This document shows, piece after piece, positions 1 through 5,817 of a stretch of 7,580 bases of DNA. The notes under the pieces were generated by a model. The model was given only the letters and a program-made list of their open reading frames with translations, made no database searches and had not been told where the DNA came from. Each line of letters starts with the position of its first letter. Positions within the stretch are counted from its first letter, which is position 1. The stretch lies in NCBI GenBank assembly GCA_955652075.1, contig CATPAS010000355.1, positions 1-7,580 of the forward strand. Reading direction: 5' to 3'. A program made the position numbers and the translations under genes. This stretch comes from an uncultured Gaiellaceae bacterium (GTDB lineage: Bacteria; Actinomycetota; Thermoleophilia; Gaiellales; Gaiellaceae).

Positions 1-473
1 AGGTCGAGGCAGAAGCACGCTGATCTACCTGCGCTCTGCACCAGCAGCCATAGCCGCCGCGGGCTAGGCTCGACGCAACGCAGTGGACCGACGGAAAGCG
101 TATGACGTGGTGCGCAAGACCGGGGATGAAGCCGAAAGGGTCGCGGAGAAAACGGACCCGCGTACATAGAGCGGACGGTCTTTCCGGTGCGCGCTAACCG
201 AACTTCAGGGCCGTCTCACCCTTTCGAGGGACGCCGGCCTCTGAGACCTCACTTAGTGTCGATCGCGGCGTCGCGGGGGAGGGGCGTCTCTGCGGCAGGT
301 CGTTCCTCCCCACGCGCGTCGATTCTCCCGAGAGTTGCGACCGGGGAGGCGTCCTGGGCCGCTCATGGCCGTGAGCGCGCGACTGTTTAGCGAGGCAATC
401 TTTCGGAGTGCGTTGACGTCTCACTTGAATGAGGCCGCCGGTTTCGACGGCGTAGCTGGAAGGAGGCCACGCT
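1..473. other. gene-poor left flank
   Basis: No convincing gene is seen in this stretch. The only reading frame with protein-like composition is a 28-codon piece at 83-169 (+) that begins at GTG and ends at TAG. It is rich in charged residues (RKAYDVVRKTGDEAERV) but has no ribosome binding site and a stop codon just upstream, so it may be a remnant. Short inverted repeats exist (GTCTCA at 213-218 with TGAGAC at 242-247), without a T-tract. The last 16 bases hold the Shine-Dalgarno sequence of the next gene. Longer open frames on either strand look like non-coding frames of GC-rich DNA. Confidence 0.5.
458..466 (+). promoter_or_regulatory. ribosome binding site that fixes a TTG start
   Basis: GGAAGGAGG lies 7 bases before the TTG at 474. 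This strong match to the Shine-Dalgarno sequence decides the start of the secreted protein at 474-890, which has no ATG at its N-terminus. Confidence 0.7.
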
Positions 474-890
474 TTGTTCAGACTCATCACGATTGGTATC
501 TCCGCGGTGGTGTGCATCGGCCCAACCGTCAGCGTCGCCAATCCGGCGACTACGCCCAGCGGCCGCCTCACAGGAAAGACGCAGATCTCATTCGGCTGCC
601 CAGGGCCCACGACCGAACCGCCCAGCTGCAATCCCTGGCGCCCATTCGCTCATGCCCGTTTCTCCCTCGCGCAGCGTGCATCCCGCGGCGACCCCATCCC
701 GGGCACACGCCGCGCCGTCGCGTCCGATGCGCGTGGTCGCTTCGTGCTCCGCTTGCCCGCTGGTAGCTACCTCATCACTCCCCTGCCTCAGCAAAACACC
801 CACGGCGGCACGCCTGTGATCGTTCACGTCCGAGCTGGCGAATCCACGATCACATTTGTCCGCTTCGAAGGCTTCCCGCAGATGGAATAA
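474..890 (+). CDS. small secreted protein with carboxypeptidase-regulatory-like core
   Basis: The 138-residue product begins with a typical signal peptide: a short n-region (MFR), a hydrophobic core over residues 4-19, and a likely cut near residues 20-23 (VSVA/NP). The mature part is about 115 residues. Two cysteines (C42, C52) bracket a Pro-rich loop and could form a disulfide. The segment near residues 83-101 (SDARGRFVLRLPAGSYLI) is the pattern of secreted beta-sandwich domains of the carboxypeptidase-regulatory/transthyretin-like kind, and a strand-rich tail (PVIVHVRAGESTITFVRF) follows. The TTG start is supported by a strong Shine-Dalgarno sequence at 458-466. I recall similar short exported proteins in actinobacteria, but no function is known to me. 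Fold assignment is an inference; reality as a gene is fairly secure. Confidence 0.68.
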   Translation: MFRLITIGISAVVCIGPTVSVANPATTPSGRLTGKTQISFGCPGPTTEPPSCNPWRPFAHARFSLAQRASRGDPIPGTRRAVASDARGRFVLRLPAGSYLITPLPQQNTHGGTPVIVHVRAGESTITFVRFEGFPQME

Positions 891-1254
891 CCAACGCAGC
901 ACTCCGAAGCTGACCGCCAAGAAGAGGGCCGGATGCCTACGGCAGCCGCAGTCGGTAAGAGGTCTGGCCTTCGTCTTCCCCTTCGCCGCAGATTCCCGAC
1001 CAGAGCCACCCGGCCCACCCGGTATTAAACGAGATTTGTCATTCATGCCAACCCGGAACCCGGGGGACCGTCTTGTAGGAGAGCGCTGCACTGTGTAAAG
1101 CTGATTGGGCGTGGGCGTGTCGCGGGCTTCGCCGCAGTAGTCCGCCGGGCCGCCTGCGTGTTTGCCACCGTTGGCCGCCTGCCTAGGTCTTCCCCGGCTG
1201 GCGGCCAGCTACGCCCGTGTTCTTCGCAGCGGAGTCCCCGGGCTCGCCTCCTCG
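891..1254. other. gene-poor interval between convergent genes
   Basis: This stretch lies between the 3' ends of a plus-strand gene and a minus-strand gene, so a terminator would be expected. The only nearby candidate is a short dyad (GCTGG-CGG-CCAGC, around 1198-1210) without a T-tract, about 45 bases past the stop of the minus-strand gene. I see no tRNA, repeat array or credible ORF. The open frames across it on both strands have random-looking, Arg/Pro-rich composition. Confidence 0.5.
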
Positions 1255-2016
1255 CTAGCCTTGCGTGTTCTTGAACAGCCGAATCGTCGCGCGCGCTTTG
1301 GCGAGTTTCATAAGGCCCTTGCAGACCTTCCGCTTCAACTGGGTTTCGAGCGGATCTGACACTTTCGACTGTGCGTGCGGCTCGGGCCAGAGATTCTTCG
1401 GATTCTTAGGTGCGCCGCCGAGCTCGAGCGGAATGAAGTGATCTTCCTCGTAGTTAGAGGGGGAACCGCCCTCCCCGTAGAGCGGCATCTGCTGGATCTT
1501 GAGCGCGTTGGTGTAGCTAACCGGCGGGCGGATCGTCGCCGTCCAACCGCTCTTGCAGATCGTTTGTCGGATCGTCGCCTGTCGGACGTTGGGATTGAGC
1601 GCGCCGGGAGTGATCCTCGGGTCGGGCGGGATGATGCTCGGCAGCCCCGGCGGTGGCGTCGTGGGAGTCGTCGTGGTCGTCGTCGACGTGAACGTGATGG
1701 TCGCGCTCGTCGACGTTGATTGCGTCACTGTTGTTTCGGTCGTTGTCGCGAGCGTAGAGGTCGTCGCCCCCGCCCTCGAACGGCAGTAGTACGTCAGCCC
1801 GAGATAAGCGATCGTTGTTGTGTCGCGTGAAGGGTCGTACTCCGACGCGCCCGGTTCCGCGCAATCCCAGACGAGGCCGGTTGACGTGTCCGTCCACAGG
1901 TAGGTGTGATGGTCAGAGGGGCAGGTGTGTTGGCTGTGGCACGGGTTGCTGTGTCCGGGCGAGCCGCCGGCCACGTTCGCCGCGAGCGTTACGCCCAGCG
2001 CGCCAACGGCGATCAA
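1255..2016 (-). CDS. secreted HNH-like nuclease with Cys-rich N-domain and Thr linker
   Basis: The 253 residues fall into parts. Residues 1-18 are hydrophobic (export signal). Residues 20-82 are a small domain with four cysteines (C26, C32, C52, C78) ending in GLTYYC. A Thr/Ser-rich low-complexity linker covers about 84-120. A C-terminal domain follows from about 130, with ITPGALNPNV, SYTNALKIQQM and then YEEDHFIPLELGGAP...KNLWPEP. The DH pair (D192, H193) and the later Asn (N208) before LWPEP are the signature of a bacterial exported HNH-like family that I recognise by pattern. The probable activity is metal-dependent nucleic-acid cleavage outside the cell; this is inferred from the motif only. 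The start is doubtful. TTG at 2016 is the only usual start codon after an in-frame stop, yet the hydrophobic stretch with preceding Arg pair continues upstream of it (TRRLGFILFLIAVG), so the real start may be non-canonical or hidden by a frameshift in a G run. No immunity gene or secretion system is adjacent. Confidence 0.72.
   Translation of the reverse strand: MIAVGALGVTLAANVAGGSPGHSNPCHSQHTCPSDHHTYLWTDTSTGLVWDCAEPGASEYDPSRDTTTIAYLGLTYYCRSRAGATTSTLATTTETTVTQSTSTSATITFTSTTTTTTPTTPPPGLPSIIPPDPRITPGALNPNVRQATIRQTICKSGWTATIRPPVSYTNALKIQQMPLYGEGGSPSNYEEDHFIPLELGGAPKNPKNLWPEPHAQSKVSDPLETQLKRKVCKGLMKLAKARATIRLFKNTQG
1648..1773 (-). repeat. low-complexity Thr-linker coding tract
   Basis: The DNA for the Thr-rich linker of the HNH-like protein is built from imperfect repeats of ACG/ACC/ACA-type codons, seen on the plus strand as GTCGTCGTGGTCGTCGTCGAC and related runs. 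Such a tract encodes a flexible, probably extracellular spacer and can vary in length between strains. Confidence 0.6.
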
Positions 2017-2113
2017 AAACAGGATGAAGCCGAGCCTTCGCGTGCCTGAACCCCCCTTTTATTCCGCTCCGGTCCGGGCGAACAATAGTCCAGACTTTCC
2101 AGGCTCTTACTGC

Positions 2114-2132
2114 CGGAATACTTGACATTCCG
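2114..2132. promoter_or_regulatory. short dyad overlapping a TTGACA box in a divergent gap
   Basis: CGGAAT (2114-2119) and ATTCCG (2127-2132) form a perfect 6-bp inverted repeat with a 7-base spacer, overlapping TTGACA at 2122-2127. It lies between two divergent genes, where an operator would be expected. No convincing -10 box is found at the right distance downstream on the plus strand, so promoter function is not shown. Confidence 0.25.
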
Positions 2133-2172
2133 TTAGCCTGCGAATCGCCGTCGCCCCAGCGGCATCAAGGCG

Positions 2173-2481
2173 ATGACCAGCCAGGGGACAGCCAGGGGCG
2201 ATTCGGGCGGGCGATCCAGCGCCGACACGTTCCGGCCCGCCGAGATGGCCGCCAGAGAGATGGGCCAAGTCAGCCTGATCGACGCGCTCGCGCTGGTCGC
2301 GTGTTACGCACGAAGTGAAATCCCGAAGTTCGACCGGGCGGCAGTCCGCTGGCTTGAGCGACTTGGCGCCGAACGAGATGCTTCATTGCGCGACACCCGC
2401 CTTGCGGCCGCCGCCCTCGAGGCTCTGCAGACGAAGCACCATGATCTGGCCGAGAAGATGCTGCTCCGGTCCCTGAGTTGA
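2173..2481 (+). CDS. small helical hypothetical protein
   Basis: The 102-residue product has no known function that I recognise. Its first 30 residues are polar and probably disordered. The rest is Ala/Leu-rich and looks all-helical: SLIDALALVACYARSE, then FDRAAVRWLERLGAERD, then DTRLAAAALEAL. The helical core resembles short proteins often seen in actinobacteria as stand-alone hypotheticals. The start is uncertain. ATG 2173 has an AAGG only 2 bases upstream; ATG 2245 (M25) or ATG 2260 (M30) would remove the weak N-terminus and keep the whole helical core. It reads toward the metal transporter gene 93 bases downstream and may share its transcript. It has no membrane segment or signal peptide. 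Confidence 0.6.
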   Translation: MTSQGTARGDSGGRSSADTFRPAEMAAREMGQVSLIDALALVACYARSEIPKFDRAAVRWLERLGAERDASLRDTRLAAAALEALQTKHHDLAEKMLLRSLS

Positions 2482-2503
2482 CGCGGCCCCACACCTCGCG
2501 TTC

Positions 2504-2578
2504 GTGGAGCTGAAGGAGCTTCTGCACCGGGCGCAAAAGGGCACTTCGCCTGTGTTCGTCGCCCGGTCCGACGCATGA
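2504..2578 (+). CDS. possible 24-residue ORF overlapping the transporter start
   Basis: A GTG-initiated frame encodes a 24-residue peptide beginning VELKELLHRAQKG and ends with TGA inside the ATGA that starts the metal transporter gene. A 4-base overlap of this kind usually marks translational coupling. The composition is protein-like, and an in-frame stop lies just upstream at 2477-2479. No Shine-Dalgarno sequence precedes the GTG, however; AAGGAG at 2513-2518 lies inside the ORF. It could be a leader peptide, the tail of a decayed gene, or chance. Confidence 0.2.
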   Translation: MELKELLHRAQKGTSPVFVARSDA

Positions 2579-3285
2579 GCGCCGCTACGCTGTCGCGCGT
2601 GAGTCACACCGCGACCTGCGCGGTCGACCCGAACCACACGCACGAGGAGGTCGAGCACAGCCACGACGACCATTCCCACGGGCCGTTTGTGGATCGTTCG
2701 ATCCTCCGCTCACGGGCAGGAATCAAAGCCGTATCCCTGAGCCTTGTCATCCTGACTGCGACTGCCGCCGCCCAGACTGCGATTTACGTGCTGGTTCTGA
2801 GCGTGGCTCTACTGGCCGACTTGATTCACAACTTCGGTGACGCGCTCACCGCTATTCCACTGGGCCTCGCGTTTTTCTTTCGCAGCGCGCGTGGCGAGCG
2901 TTGGGCAGGTGTCGCCGTGGTCCTGACAATCTTCGTCAGCGCCGTCGTCGCGCTCGTCCAGACGATCCTGCGCTTCATCCACCCTCACACGCTCACGCAC
3001 CTGTGGTGGCTCGCTGCGGCTGGTGTCATCGGGTTCGTCGGCAATGAGATCGCGGCGCAGATTCGGACACGCGCCGGGAAGCGCCTCAATAGCCCGGCAC
3101 TGATCGCCGACGGCGACCACGCACGCGTTGACGGATTCGTCAGCCTCGGCGTCTTGGCGAGCGCCACGGTTGTCGCGCTGGGCCTCCCGATTGCCGACCC
3201 TGCCATCGGTCTTATCATCACTTTCGTGATCCTCCGTATCACCTGGGAGAGTTGGCGTACGGTTCGGGCAGATCCTGCGCGCTGA
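2575..3285 (+). CDS. cation diffusion facilitator (CDF) metal transporter lacking the C-terminal domain
   Basis: CDF proteins export Zn2+ or related divalent metals across the cytoplasmic membrane in exchange for protons. The 236 residues begin with a His/Asp/Glu-rich metal-binding-type tail (HTHEEVEHSHDDHSHG, residues 21-36). Six hydrophobic segments follow at about 51-73, 75-101, 111-133, 143-165, 185-204 and 206-223. The transport site is intact: HxxxD in helix 2 (H85, D89, in LADLIHNFGD) and HxxxD in helix 5 (H182, D186, in ADGDHARVD). The two-HxxxD arrangement is commonly linked to zinc. A GNE motif sits in helix 4 (N157, E158). Usual family members are near 300 residues and end in a cytoplasmic ferredoxin-like domain of about 80 residues that aids dimerisation and metal sensing. 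Here the protein stops 13 residues after helix 6, and no continuation is found downstream. The Shine-Dalgarno sequence is weak. Family assignment is strong; the metal is inferred. Confidence 0.9.
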   Translation: MSAATLSRVSHTATCAVDPNHTHEEVEHSHDDHSHGPFVDRSILRSRAGIKAVSLSLVILTATAAAQTAIYVLVLSVALLADLIHNFGDALTAIPLGLAFFFRSARGERWAGVAVVLTIFVSAVVALVQTILRFIHPHTLTHLWWLAAAGVIGFVGNEIAAQIRTRAGKRLNSPALIADGDHARVDGFVSLGVLASATVVALGLPIADPAIGLIITFVILRITWESWRTVRADPAR

Positions 3286-3348
3286 CTCATTGCGTTGCGC
3301 AGCGGCTCGCCTATCGGGAGTAGGCCTTTAAGGCAGGGCCAAGAACTA

Positions 3349-3376
3349 CGCGGCGGGAGGCGGGCCTTCCGCCGCG
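3349..3376 (+). terminator. GC-rich hairpin after the transporter gene
   Basis: CGCGGCGGGA pairs with TTCCGCCGCG across an 8-base loop, giving a 10-bp stem with one G-T pair, 64 bases after the transporter stop codon. There is no T-tract, as is often the case for terminators in high-GC actinobacteria. It is a candidate for ending the plus-strand transcript. Confidence 0.4.
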
Positions 3377-3481
3377 CCATTGCCGCAGTCGGCGTGGCGG
3401 TGTCCCCTGGGCTCGCCTCTCCTCTACGCGGTTCTCGGAGTACGCGACGACGGTGAGCCGTGAGGCTTAGGAGGCCATAAC

Positions 3482-3505
3482 AAAAACCCCGCCTAGCGGG
3501 GCTTT
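3482..3505 (-). terminator. rho-independent terminator after tRNA-Gly
   Basis: Read on the minus strand, CCCCGC-TAG-GCGGGG forms a tight 6-bp stem with a 3-base loop, followed directly by TTTTTG. It starts about 10 bases after the 3' end of the tRNA gene, the normal position for an intrinsic terminator of a tRNA transcript. It may also end read-through from the upstream RNase H operon. Confidence 0.85.
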
Positions 3506-3510
3506 AGTGA

Positions 3511-3584
3511 AGCGGATGATGGGACTCGAACCCACGACCTTCTGCATGGCAAGCAGACGCTCTAGCCAACTGAGCTACATCCGC
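3511..3584 (-). tRNA. tRNA-Gly (anticodon GCC)
   Basis: The minus strand folds into a full 74-base cloverleaf. The acceptor stem is GCGGATG/CATCCGC, the D stem GCTC/GAGC, and the anticodon stem TCTGC/GCAGA with the 7-base loop TTGCCAT. The variable region is 5 bases. The T stem is GTGGG/CCCAT with a TTCGAGT loop. The anticodon GCC reads glycine codons GGC/GGT. The unpaired base after the acceptor stem is T, which matches the usual bacterial tRNA-Gly discriminator. The CCA end is not encoded and must be added afterwards. The gene lies 21 bases after the RNase H stop codon on the same strand. Confidence 0.96.
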
Positions 3585-3596
3585 GAACGACTCGCC

Positions 3597-3602
3597 AGTA
3601 TA
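3597..3602 (-). promoter_or_regulatory. -10 box for tRNA-Gly
   Basis: TATACT on the minus strand is a near-perfect -10 element, and its predicted start of transcription falls a few bases before the tRNA 5' end. No good -35 box is present at 16-18 bases upstream, which lies inside the end of the RNase H gene. The tRNA may therefore have its own weak promoter in addition to read-through from the operon. Confidence 0.4.
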
Positions 3603-3605
3603 GCC

Positions 3606-4007
3606 TCAGCTTTCGGCGTCTAGCGCCTCGTTCACGAGGCGGTCGGCCAGTTCGTTGTGGGCGCGGCGGACGGCCTTGTAGCGGACTCTGCCGAAGCGGC
3701 GCTCGAGGTCGTTTGCCTCTTCCCACAATTCCTTCAGCGCCTCGTTCTTCACTCGATACTCCCCCTGCATCTGCTTGACCAGAAGCTCCGAGTCGGACAC
3801 CACTTCGAGCTCTCGTACCCCCAGTTCCGCGGCCTTCTCCATGCCGGCGACGAGACCGCTGTACTCCGCGACGTTGTTCGTCGCGCGCCCGATCGCCTCG
3901 CCGTGCGCAGCCAGCACGCGCCCGTCTTCTGCTTCGAGGACGTAGCCGTACGCGGCAGGGCCGGGATTTCCACGGGAGCCGCCGTCCGTGAACAACTTCG
4001 CCTTCAC
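3606..4007 (-). CDS. ribonuclease HI family protein
   Basis: RNase H cleaves the RNA strand of RNA-DNA hybrids, removing primers and R-loops in the cytoplasm. The 133-residue product has the complete DEDD active site: D8 in LFTDGGSRGNPGPAAYGY, E48 in NNVAEYSGL, D72 in VVSDSELLVKQM, and D122 in the HNELAD segment. It is the short, single-domain form, without the extra basic protrusion of E. coli RNase HI and without a fused phosphatase domain. The GTG start at 4007 overlaps the stop of the upstream gene as GTGA, so the two are probably translationally coupled. The frame stays open well upstream, but that part is non-coding-like and overlaps the neighbour, so the GTG start is preferred; the mature fold begins right there. 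The tRNA-Gly gene follows after 21 bases. Confidence 0.92.
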   Translation of the reverse strand: MKAKLFTDGGSRGNPGPAAYGYVLEAEDGRVLAAHGEAIGRATNNVAEYSGLVAGMEKAAELGVRELEVVSDSELLVKQMQGEYRVKNEALKELWEEANDLERRFGRVRYKAVRRAHNELADRLVNEALDAES

Positions 4008-4312
4008 AGCAAGGCGTACACGTCGAACGCGGGCTCCTCGTACGGATGCGCCCGGCGCAATGCTGCGATCACGTCCTCTTGCAGTTCCTCCGGAAAGACC
4101 GTCTCGAGTCGCAGCTCGGCGATACGTTGCTCGCGTCCGGCCTCGCCGCGCGCCGGGGTCGTTCCCTCGCCGCCGAGGAAGGTCCCCGTTCCCTGCGTGT
4201 ACCAGGAGCAGTGCTCGTACTTGCCGATGCGTCCGGCGCCCGCCTCGAAAAGGGCGTTGCGCACCGCGTCGAGAGCCTCGCGCGGAACGAAGACGACGAG
4301 CTTGCGGTTCAG
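4004..4312 (-). CDS. stand-alone YqfO/NIF3-insert-like protein (COG3323 type)
   Basis: The roughly 102-residue product matches the small domain found inserted in YqfO/NIF3 proteins and also as an independent protein. It has KLVVFVPREALDAVRNALFEAGAG at the start, the KYEHCSWYTQGTGTF core, and the HPYEEPAFDVY signature near the end. The fold is related to CutA/PII-like ferredoxin-like domains. The biochemical role is not known; metal or small-ligand binding is often suggested. No ATG or GTG exists at the expected N-terminus. CTG at 4312 fits best: it overlaps the stop of the upstream aldehyde dehydrogenase gene as CTGA and begins just before the conserved first strand. The nearest ATG in frame is at 4375 and would add 21 residues lying wholly within the dehydrogenase gene. 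The end overlaps the RNase H start (GTGA). Confidence 0.85.
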   Translation of the reverse strand: MNRKLVVFVPREALDAVRNALFEAGAGRIGKYEHCSWYTQGTGTFLGGEGTTPARGEAGREQRIAELRLETVFPEELQEDVIAALRRAHPYEEPAFDVYALL

Positions 4313-5808
4313 GTCTCGGTGTCGATCTGGGCCTTCTGCAGCTTGCCGCTGTAGTCGACGTAGATCGACTTCCATTCCGTGAAGACGTCGAGGGCGGCCT
4401 GGCCCGCTTCGCGATGGCCGTTGCCCGTGTCCTTCGTGCCACCGAACGGCAGATGCACCTCGGCTCCGATCGTCCCGGCGTTGATGTACGTGATTCCAGC
4501 CTGCAGATCGCGCATCGCGCGGAACGCCTTGTTGATGTCGCCCGTGAAGATGGAAGAAGAGAGCCCGTACCTGATGTCGTTCGACACGCGAATCGCCTCG
4601 TCGAAGCCCTTCACGCGGATCAGTGCCGTCGTTGGGCCGAAGATCTCCTCCTGGGCGATCCGCATCTGCGGATCGACATCGCCGAAGATCGTCGGGCGGT
4701 AGAAGTTCCCCTTCTCGAAGCCGTTCCCCGTCGCGACCTCGCCTCCCGTGAGGAGCTTCGCGCCCTCGTCCTTGCCGATCTCGGTGTACGAATGGATCTT
4801 CTCGAGCGCCTTCTTGTTGATGACCGGGCCGACATCGGTGTCGTCGTCCCAACCTGCGCCGAGCCGCAGCTTTTCCGCGGCCGCGACCAGCTTCGACTGC
4901 AGCTGCTCGTAGACCCCGTCCTGGACGATCACGCGTGACGCCGCCGTGCAGCGCTGGCCCGATGTGCCGAACGCCGACCAGATGATGCCGTCGGCCGCGA
5001 GTTCGAGGTCGGCGTCGTCGAGGACGATGATCGCGTTCTTGCCGCCGAGCTCGAGATGCACGCGCTTCAGGTTCTCCGCTGCGTTGCGCATCACCTCGAC
5101 GCCGGTCTCGCGCGAGCCGGTCAGCGTGATCAACGGCACGTCCGGATGGCGCACGAGGCGATCACCGACCGCCCCACCGCCCCCGTGCACGATGTTGATC
5201 ACGCCCTCGGGCAATCCGGCCTCGATCAGCAACTCGACGAAACGCTGGCCGAGCAACGGCGTGTCGGTGGCCGGCTTGAACACGATCGTGTTTCCGCAGA
5301 CCAGCGCGGGCGCGATCTTCCAGGACGGGATGGCGATCGGGAAGTTCCAGGGCGTGATCACGCCGACGACACCGATCGGCATCCGCACGCTCATGTTGAA
5401 CTTGTCCCGGAGCTCCGACGGCGTCGTCTGCCCGTGGAGGCGGCGGCCCTCGCCCGCCATGTAGAGGCACATGTCGATTGCCTCCTGGACGTCTCCCCCC
5501 GCCTCCGCCTTGACCTTGCCCATCTCGCGGGACATCAAGTCGGTGAGCTCGTCCTTCTCCTCTATCAGGAGATTCGCGAAGCGGTAGAGAATCTCGCCGC
5601 GCTTCGGCGCGGGCACGAGGCGCCAGTCCTCGAACGCTTCCTTGGCCGCCGCGACGGCGCGATCGACGTCCTCGGCCGAAGAGCGCGGGAACGTGCCGAT
5701 CGCGTCACCTGTTGCCGGGTTGACGCTCTCGAACGTCTCGCCGGAAGCCGAGTCGATCCACTCGCCTCCGATGTAGTTCTGGAAGGCTTTCATCCCCGTC
5801 AGTGCCAC
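4309..5808 (-). CDS. NAD(P)-dependent aldehyde dehydrogenase
   Basis: The 499-residue product is a full-length member of the aldehyde dehydrogenase superfamily, oxidising an aldehyde to its carboxylate with NAD(P)+ in the cytoplasm. Key residues are all present: N155 in TPWNFP, K178 in VFKPATDTP, the cofactor-loop glycines in GSRETG (231-236), general base E253 in LELGGKNA, the catalytic C287 in GTSGQRCTAA, and E388 in QEEIFGP. The C-terminal pattern VHLPFGGTKDTGNGHREAG resembles the YcbD/ketoglutarate-semialdehyde dehydrogenase-like group rather than the AASADH group, so a sugar-acid or amino-acid semialdehyde is a plausible substrate. Substrate cannot be fixed from sequence. GTG 5808 starts 9 bases after the stop of the 76-residue gene; ATG 5793 (M6) is an equally possible start. 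The stop codon overlaps the next gene. Confidence 0.94.
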   Translation of the reverse strand: MALTGMKAFQNYIGGEWIDSASGETFESVNPATGDAIGTFPRSSAEDVDRAVAAAKEAFEDWRLVPAPKRGEILYRFANLLIEEKDELTDLMSREMGKVKAEAGGDVQEAIDMCLYMAGEGRRLHGQTTPSELRDKFNMSVRMPIGVVGVITPWNFPIAIPSWKIAPALVCGNTIVFKPATDTPLLGQRFVELLIEAGLPEGVINIVHGGGGAVGDRLVRHPDVPLITLTGSRETGVEVMRNAAENLKRVHLELGGKNAIIVLDDADLELAADGIIWSAFGTSGQRCTAASRVIVQDGVYEQLQSKLVAAAEKLRLGAGWDDDTDVGPVINKKALEKIHSYTEIGKDEGAKLLTGGEVATGNGFEKGNFYRPTIFGDVDPQMRIAQEEIFGPTTALIRVKGFDEAIRVSNDIRYGLSSSIFTGDINKAFRAMRDLQAGITYINAGTIGAEVHLPFGGTKDTGNGHREAGQAALDVFTEWKSIYVDYSGKLQKAQIDTET

Positions 5809-5817
5809 GAGGCGAGT

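Noticed and set aside
83..169. A 28-codon ORF with protein-like composition
   Set aside because: It has no ribosome binding site, a stop codon lies close upstream, and no family is recognisable; it is mentioned only as a possible remnant.
588..1091. A 167-codon minus-strand frame across the secreted protein and the following gap
   Set aside because: No signal peptide, motif or ribosome binding site, and it lies antisense to the better supported gene at 474-890.
1640..1770. Tandem repeat or CRISPR-like array in the GTCGTC-rich tract
   Set aside because: The repetition follows from Thr codons in the linker of the HNH-like protein; there are no regular repeats and spacers.
1255..2016. A toxin-immunity or anti-phage defence module based on the HNH-like protein
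   Set aside because: No immunity protein, secretion cassette, restriction, CRISPR or other defence gene is adjacent; a lone exported nuclease-like protein does not support it.
2122..2127. TTGACA as a -35 box of a sigma-70 promoter for the gene at 2173
   Set aside because: No -10-like hexamer is found 16-18 bases downstream; only the dyad around it was kept as a weak candidate.
4008..4442. N-terminal extension of the RNase H frame upstream of GTG 4007
   Set aside because: The extension is Arg/Ser/Thr-rich, overlaps the YqfO-like gene and the dehydrogenase end, and the RNase H fold begins at the GTG.
3988..4938. A 316-codon plus-strand frame opposite the YqfO-like gene and the dehydrogenase
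   Set aside because: Composition is Arg-rich and patternless; the minus strand holds well-defined families here.
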